In this document: piece by piece, positions 60,037-64,000 of the stretch | Numbering within the stretch: position 1 is the first letter of the stretch | How the letters are laid out: the number at the start of each line of letters is the position of its first letter | Source of the DNA: Microvirga guangxiensis | GTDB lineage: Bacteria; Pseudomonadota; Alphaproteobacteria; Rhizobiales; Beijerinckiaceae | NCBI RefSeq assembly: GCF_900102135.1 | Contig: NZ_FMVJ01000002.1 | Coordinates: forward strand, 582,242 to 646,241 | DNA: 64,000 nucleotides | Reading direction: 5' to 3' | Translations under genes and position numbers: made by a program | The notes under the pieces: generated by a model | What the model was told of the DNA's origin: nothing | Databases searched by the model: none | What the model saw: the letters and a program-made list of their open reading frames with translations, nothing else

Positions 60037-61095
60037 CTACCCGACCAGAATCCTTGACCGCTCCACATGCTGCGCCAAACCCTCGGAAGCAATGTTCTTT
60101 TGTTTCGCTTCGACCTCGAAATCCGTCCAGCTCAGATGACGCATCACCAAGTCATTGATCGCCAAGTTCCACATGAGGTCGGAGTGGCCCCGCAGATCCT
60201 TCGCGCTAATCCCCGCACGAACGAGTGCGCCGAAATTGGGGAGCACGCCTGCATCATGTCCAACCAGCAAATCCTCCCTGGAAACACTGATATGGCTTAA
60301 CGGGCGCACGCCCCGCCAGGAAGCGATGATCGTCGCGATCCTTGGATCGTCCGGCTCCACATACTCACCCTCGCTCTTGATCCAATGATGATGAAGATCA
60401 AGCACGAGAGGGACTGCATCCGCCAGCGGGAGAAGATTGTCGAGCCCGAAGCTCACCTCGTCGTTCTCGATGGTGATGAGATTGCGCGCAGTTTCTGACA
60501 AGCGCACGAGGCCTGCGCGAATACCTTCAGCTCCGTTCGCTCGCGCCCCACCGTGGATGTTGATGTGCGCGCCATGCGGATGCCAGCCCCCGCCATATCC
60601 CATGTAGCGCATCACATCGACATGATACTCGAACTCGGCAATGCCGTTGGCGGCTGCACTCGGGTTGGCGGAAGCGATGACGCAGAACTGACCAGGGTGC
60701 ATGCTGAGACGCACCCCATGTTCCCGCGCAAGCTGCCCTGCTGACGCCAGCCTGCTCTCGATGAGATCTCGCAGATCCCCATCCCGGTAAAAATCCTCGC
60801 AGGTTGGATGCGTGTAGCCGGGCAGAAGATCGCTGGAGAGACGATGCAGACGCTCCAGCCTCGGGCGGCTTGCCACATGCTGGATCTGGCGCGTGAAGGC
60901 CTCAAGGTTATGGGCCACGACGGACAGCAGCTTGTCATATGCTGCGGCCGGTCCCAATCGGCCAAGGTAGGCCATAGTCACGGTGGTTGTATTCATCTGC
61001 CGCACCGTTTCCGCCTTACCGCTCTCAGGCAGAAACTTGCAGCAAAACCCAAGTCTCGGGGTTGGGGAGCTGTGCGGCCCTATCGGCGTCAGCAT
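60037..61095 (-). CDS. uvsE: UV damage endonuclease
   Basis: This 352-residue UvdE/UvsE family TIM-barrel enzyme has TPRLGFCCKFLPES at the start, MNTTTVTMAYLGRLGP near residue 34, SMHPGQFCVIASA, GGGWHPHGAHINIHGGARAN and the metal-ligand-rich IENDEVSFGLDNLLP, VLDLHHHWI and GHSDLMWN segments. It nicks DNA 5' to cyclobutane dimers, 6-4 photoproducts and abasic sites, starting repair apart from UvrABC. Its start codon overlaps the upstream response regulator by 7 bases, so the two are one operon, led by an EcfG-type promoter. Confidence 0.92.
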   Translation of the reverse strand: MLTPIGPHSSPTPRLGFCCKFLPESGKAETVRQMNTTTVTMAYLGRLGPAAAYDKLLSVVAHNLEAFTRQIQHVASRPRLERLHRLSSDLLPGYTHPTCEDFYRDGDLRDLIESRLASAGQLAREHGVRLSMHPGQFCVIASANPSAAANGIAEFEYHVDVMRYMGYGGGWHPHGAHINIHGGARANGAEGIRAGLVRLSETARNLITIENDEVSFGLDNLLPLADAVPLVLDLHHHWIKSEGEYVEPDDPRIATIIASWRGVRPLSHISVSREDLLVGHDAGVLPNFGALVRAGISAKDLRGHSDLMWNLAINDLVMRHLSWTDFEVEAKQKNIASEGLAQHVERSRILVG

Positions 61096-61442
61096 GAATA
61101 GGAGCGGGAAGATGAGCTGTCGATCGATTGGAGAATGGCGCGCTCCTCGAACGGCTTCGGAATGAAGGCGACTTCACGCAGCGACTGAGGCAGATCGCCA
61201 GGCTTCGACGCCGATACGAAGGCGAACGGAATACTCCGTTCGGCAAGCGCGTTGGCTACGCCAAAGCTCTTCCCGCCGACCACATCGATGTCGAGGAGCG
61301 CATAGTCAAACTCATCCTCCAGATGCTGGTAGGTCTCGGCAATCGAGTCGAAAACACCAACGACTTCGTGCCCTTCATCTTCCAGAATCGACTGAAGGTC
61401 GGATGCAATGAAAGGATCGTCTTCCAAAATCAGAATACGCAC
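61089..61442 (-). CDS. Single-domain response regulator, coupled to uvsE
   Basis: This 117-residue receiver protein starts with GTG 61442 behind GGAG (7-base spacing). It keeps the acidic pair (LILEDDP), phospho-Asp51 (LLDIDV), Ser77 (FVSASK) and Lys96 (FIPKPFEE); its Ser-rich C-terminus (SIDSSSSRSYSC) has no output domain. The uvsE start codon lies within its last 7 bases. A perfect EcfG-type promoter lies upstream at 61528-61552. The protein likely signals in the stress response that also raises UvsE. Confidence 0.85.
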   Translation of the reverse strand: MRILILEDDPFIASDLQSILEDEGHEVVGVFDSIAETYQHLEDEFDYALLDIDVVGGKSFGVANALAERSIPFAFVSASKPGDLPQSLREVAFIPKPFEERAILQSIDSSSSRSYSC

Positions 61443-61527
61443 AACACGGCTCCACTCAATCCAATCGGATCGGTTCCCACGCACAGCTTATCACTTGAAA
61501 CGCAACCCTATCCTAATCTTCAGGAGC

Positions 61528-61552
61528 AACGGCTTCATGAATATGAGGTTCC
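61528..61552 (-). promoter_or_regulatory. EcfG-type promoter of response regulator-uvsE operon
   Basis: On the minus strand, GGAAC (61552-61548) and CGTT (61531-61528) are exactly 16 bases apart, matching the EcfG consensus, about 86 bases before the GTG start at 61442. Confidence 0.75.
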
Positions 61553-61785
61553 AGCTTTGCTGCAGGCTCTGCCAGTTTAGGGCCCGCATGGTTAAACTTT
61601 CTTACCGCCAAGCCTTGAAACGGAAGGGTCGACACACCATCTCAGCATCAACCTGGTGGCGCCTAGCACCACCAGATGCGGTCACGTTGCCGAGGTCATG
61701 ACGCCGGATGTACGCGCATGATTTCGCCGTGGCCGTTGCCATTTCTGGCATAGCTCACATTGCCGCTGCGCCGATCAAAACGAAA

Positions 61786-61813
61786 ACGCCGGCTTCAAGC
61801 CGGCGTTTTTGAG
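61786..61813 (-). terminator. Rho-independent terminator of the membrane stress operon
   Basis: A perfect stem (AACGCCGGCTT with its complement, about 61782-61792 with 61796-61807) and T-runs on both sides lie just after the stop of the operon's last gene at 61830. The rest of 61443-61829 holds the promoter described and no supported gene. Confidence 0.85.
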
Positions 61814-61829
61814 CATTTACGTTGCCGTC

Positions 61830-62558
61830 TCAGTGGCGATTGGCGTCCCGGCTACCGGAGCCGAATTCGCTTTCATGGCGGCTGAACTGAGCTTCGTCGC
61901 CGCTGAAGGTTTCCTCCACATATTCACGTCCGCGGCTGGCCGCGTCTCGAGCATAGCGAAGACCCTGGTTGCGCACCTCGTCGGCCCACTCGCCGAAGAA
62001 TTCGTTCTCGCGGCGGGTACGCGGCAGCAGGGCACCGAGAAGCAGACCGGCAGCCAATCCTACGAGGCCGACGACCATTGGGTTCTCGGAGACATAGTTC
62101 TGCATGCCGCCCCGAGCATTATCGAAAGCCTTGGCGGAACGACCACCTGCACGGCGGACGCGGCGGCGCTGACCTTCATAGGCACCCGAAGCCCATTCAG
62201 AGGCGCGCTCATAGGTGTCGCGCGCCCATTCGGATGCGCCTTCATAAGCATCCTCTGCACGCTCACGCATATCGCCTGCCATCTGCTGAGCCTTGTCCGT
62301 CACTGAGCCGGCTTCATCTTGAGAAGAGCGAGCTTGAGAGCTGCCTTTCGACTTATCACTTCCCTGATTCCCGCCCATCGGATGAGAGGTATGCGAAGCC
62401 AGCGTCGCGCTCTGCGCGCCTTTCTTGTCGTCGTGCGCATGCGGCATCGGGGGCTCGCCGATATTGCCCACGGAGGTGCCAGCAGAAACCTTGCCGGATC
62501 CAGCCTCATTCTGCTTTCCGCCGGATGCGTTGCCGCTCTCATTCTTTCCATTAGCCAT
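61830..62558 (-). CDS. Hydrophilic membrane-anchored stress protein (DUF883/ElaB-like)
   Basis: This 242-residue protein starts at ATG 62558 with GGAG upstream. The first 80 residues are low-complexity and Gly/Ser-rich (NESGNASGGKQNEAGSGKVS). A helix of repeated RAEDAYEGASEWARDTYERA units (residues 100-145) precedes the short membrane segment FVSENP-type MVVGLVGLAAGLLLGALLP. The C-terminus is charged. It resembles YqjD/ElaB-type proteins that sit on the inner membrane in stress; function unknown. It is the last gene of a four-gene operon that starts near 63925. Confidence 0.78.
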   Translation of the reverse strand: MANGKNESGNASGGKQNEAGSGKVSAGTSVGNIGEPPMPHAHDDKKGAQSATLASHTSHPMGGNQGSDKSKGSSQARSSQDEAGSVTDKAQQMAGDMRERAEDAYEGASEWARDTYERASEWASGAYEGQRRRVRRAGGRSAKAFDNARGGMQNYVSENPMVVGLVGLAAGLLLGALLPRTRRENEFFGEWADEVRNQGLRYARDAASRGREYVEETFSGDEAQFSRHESEFGSGSRDANRH

Positions 62559-62579
62559 GAAAATCTCCTGTTTCGTGAA

Positions 62580-62996
62580 TCAAATGCCGGAGTTCATTCT
62601 GCGGCGGTCGAACATGCCGTCTGTCTGCTCCAGAGGCGCTGCTCCCGGTTCATAGAGACGCATATCGGCAGGCTCGCCCATGAGGTCCTGCTCGGTGATG
62701 AAGTCTTCATCCGCCGCGATCAGCCGCGTCGGGCGTCGGCGCGCCGGGCTGCCCAGGCGATAAGCGAGAAGCCCTAAGCCAGCCGCGATAAGCATCACCG
62801 GAACGGGGTTGCTGCGCACAGTCTCGAGAACCCGGTCGTAGAGAGGACCGTACTGGCTCGTTCGGGCCGTTCCCAGCATGTCATCGACGACACCCGAGAC
62901 AGTCATTTTGTTCTGGAGCTGGTCGATAGTACGATCGAGCTGCGCGCGGCTATGCTCGATATCCTTCTCCAGATCCTGAAGACTCTGCGTCATCAT
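62580..62996 (-). CDS. DUF3618 family membrane protein
   Basis: This 138-residue protein starts at ATG 62996, overlapping the stop of the upstream gene (ATGA); ATG 62993 is equally possible, as a GAGAGG site lies 6 bases before it. It opens LEKDIEHSRAQLDRTIDQLQ, the DUF3618 helix, followed by NPVPVMLIAAGLGLLAYRLG, one membrane segment, and an acidic C-terminus (ADEDFITEQDLMGEPADMRL). The family is part of stress-induced envelope operons with DUF883 and holin-like proteins. Function unknown. Confidence 0.85.
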   Translation of the reverse strand: MMTQSLQDLEKDIEHSRAQLDRTIDQLQNKMTVSGVVDDMLGTARTSQYGPLYDRVLETVRSNPVPVMLIAAGLGLLAYRLGSPARRRPTRLIAADEDFITEQDLMGEPADMRLYEPGAAPLEQTDGMFDRRRMNSGI

Positions 62997-63385
62997 GCAC
63001 CTCTCTCGGAGAGAACTTCCGCATCGCGCTTGAGCGAACGCATGGTTCTTTGGGGTGTGAGCGTCGAAGCCGACATGGCATGACGTCCGTAAAGTCCAAG
63101 GCCGATCGCGATAACCGCCAGCAAACCGCCCACGATGAGAGCCGCCAGGGCTTCGGAATTCACGACTGTTGCCAGCCATTCGACAAGCGACTCGGTCAGG
63201 AGCATGACGGCCGCGATCGCGAAGATCGCCGCCACCACCACCATGGCCAACCCGATGAAGAGGGTGCGGATGTTCTGCGAAATCTCCGTGCGAAAGAGCG
63301 TGAACTCTTTCTGTGCGAGATCGGTAGACTCGCGCAGGGCCTCACCGACGAGGCCCTGAATGGTTTGATTGCTGTTACCCTGCAT
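62993..63385 (-). CDS. Phage-holin superfamily III-like membrane protein
   Basis: This 130-residue protein has an amphipathic start (IQGLVGEALRESTDLAQKEF) and two membrane segments (FIGLAMVVVAAIFAIAAVML and ALIVGGLLAVIAIGLGLYGR), the pattern of the holin superfamily III/DUF1469 group. Despite the name, chromosomal members usually are not phage lysis proteins. GGAGAG precedes ATG 63385. It lies between the ndi-type gene and the DUF3618 gene in the operon. Confidence 0.88.
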   Translation of the reverse strand: MQGNSNQTIQGLVGEALRESTDLAQKEFTLFRTEISQNIRTLFIGLAMVVVAAIFAIAAVMLLTESLVEWLATVVNSEALAALIVGGLLAVIAIGLGLYGRHAMSASTLTPQRTMRSLKRDAEVLSERGA

Positions 63386-63397
63386 GAACGCTCTCCG

Positions 63398-63925
63398 TCA
63401 TGCCCCGGCTTTGGCGCGTGAGCGCTGCGCCTGCTGCGATCGATTGCGGCTAGGCTGCGACACGCTTGGATTCATGCGCTCGTATCGCATATCCTCGGCC
63501 GTGCTTTTTAGGAAGCGAGCAGCCAGGAAGCCAACAGCCACTGACACTGCAGCCACTGTCGCCGGGCGGCGGCGGACGACATCCTCGAAATCATTGAAGA
63601 TGTCGGAGAAGGTCTTGTCGCGGATCGAATCCGCAAGCTGCTCCAAGCCATCGGCAGCGCTGTCGACAACGGCGCGAATGTTCGGCCGCTCGTCGAAAGA
63701 ATGGGTGGAGTCGCGCAGGGACGTCGCGAAATCCGCAACCGATTGCGCAATGTCATCCTTACGGCGATCAGCGTAGTCCGTCGCCTGCTCCCGAGCTGAA
63801 TCGATGAAGAAACGGCCGCGCTCGACGGCTGCCCCGGCCATGTCGCCGACATCGCCCTTCAGAGCATCCCAATCTTCGCCGCCGGTATCCTGCTGTCTGT
63901 TGCCGTTTTGCTGTCCCACGCCCAT
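63398..63925 (-). CDS. Membrane stress protein resembling nutrient-deprivation-induced proteins
   Basis: This 175-residue protein starts at ATG 63925 with GAGAGG upstream (an in-frame TTG lies six bases earlier). It begins hydrophilic (GVGQQNGNRQQDTGGEDWDA), has charged helices (FIDSAREQATDYADRRKDDI and the DSAADGLEQLADSIRDKTFS segment) and one membrane segment near residue 130 (RRPATVAAVSVAVGFLAARF), then a basic tail. It resembles Sinorhizobium nutrient-deprivation-induced proteins. First gene of the operon, with an EcfG-like promoter upstream. Confidence 0.8.
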   Translation of the reverse strand: MGVGQQNGNRQQDTGGEDWDALKGDVGDMAGAAVERGRFFIDSAREQATDYADRRKDDIAQSVADFATSLRDSTHSFDERPNIRAVVDSAADGLEQLADSIRDKTFSDIFNDFEDVVRRRPATVAAVSVAVGFLAARFLKSTAEDMRYERMNPSVSQPSRNRSQQAQRSRAKAGA

Positions 63926-63953
63926 GGTCAACCTCTCTTAATCGTGGGGGAGT

Positions 63954-63978
63954 AACCATTAGAAGCGCGGCAGGTTCC
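63954..63978 (-). promoter_or_regulatory. EcfG-like promoter of membrane stress operon
   Basis: On the minus strand, GGAAC (63978-63974) and GGTT (63957-63954) are 16 bases apart. The -10 part has one mismatch to CGTT. It lies 29 bases upstream of ATG 63925. Confidence 0.55.
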
Positions 63979-64000
63979 GAAGAGCGCAACGCTCTTTCGC

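Noticed and set aside
62993-63385. Holin-like gene as a sign of a prophage
   Set aside because: It is embedded in a stress-type membrane operon with no phage genes nearby; the family is common in chromosomes.

Overview
The window is a chromosomal segment of an alphaproteobacterium, most likely of the order Hyphomicrobiales and plausibly near Methylobacterium/Microvirga (genus is inference). The evidence is ctrA, chpT, sciP and eipA, which are restricted to alphaproteobacteria; a Rhodobacter-type phosphatidylethanolamine methyltransferase; SBP/permease ABC operons of rhizobial style; and promoter motifs (GGAAC-N16-CGTT) of the alphaproteobacterial general stress sigma factor EcfG. Genes are densely packed, with moderately high GC and a few short AT-rich islands next to regulatory genes. 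No phage, insertion sequence, CRISPR array or plasmid feature was seen.

Layout. 0-4 kb: acetyltransferase, Nudix hydrolase, calcineurin-like phosphoesterase, and an exported DUF4142 protein with a glycine-zipper insertion behind a perfect EcfG-type promoter. 4-7.3 kb: FAD-linked 2-hydroxyacid dehydrogenase plus PfkB (KDG-type) kinase operon, divergent from a fumarylacetoacetate-hydrolase family enzyme. 7.4-11.7 kb: polar amino-acid ABC transporter with two near-twin binding proteins, one of which has lost a ligand-contacting Asp. 11.7-19.8 kb: small membrane proteins, an M15-type peptidase, a fluoroacetate-dehalogenase-like hydrolase, a pncB-pxpA-methyltransferase operon, and a cytochrome c beside a frameshifted sorbosone-dehydrogenase-like gene. 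19.9-22.2 kb: mrp(apbC)-mobA-tusA, then csbD. 22.5-31.5 kb: a soluble histidine kinase, glycerate 2-kinase, a DeoR regulator and a divergent operon of HAD phosphatase, Ugp-type ABC importer and endonuclease/exonuclease/phosphatase-family enzyme. 31.5-39.6 kb: succinate-semialdehyde dehydrogenase, a branched-chain amino-acid type ABC transporter and a GMC oxidoreductase. 39.6-45.4 kb: two LuxR-type regulators with degenerate receivers, a DUF6894 gene and a CHASE4-GGDEF-EAL protein. 45.6-48.4 kb: rhodanese, tRNA-Met, a pmtA-like methyltransferase and mnmA.

48.6-55.8 kb is a cell-cycle neighbourhood: sciP, a stand-alone FlbD-like DNA-binding protein, fliJ, ctrA, chpT and eipA lie within about 7 kb, with CcrM (GAnTC) sites and CtrA-like half-sites in the ctrA upstream region. 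56-64 kb is rich in envelope and stress genes: coiled-coil and proline-rich proteins, D-amino-acid transaminase, a SWIB protein, and then a probable EcfG regulon block. That block holds a single-domain response regulator, a response regulator-uvsE pair and a four-gene operon of membrane stress proteins, each preceded by an EcfG-like promoter on the minus strand.

The most distinctive points are the EcfG-type promoters tying UV repair to response regulators, the DeoR/HAD/ABC/EEP/glycerate-kinase catabolic locus, the neofunctionalised binding-protein pair, the glycine-zipper insertion in DUF4142, and the compact cell-cycle gene neighbourhood. All functional calls come from reading motifs by eye; no database search was run.
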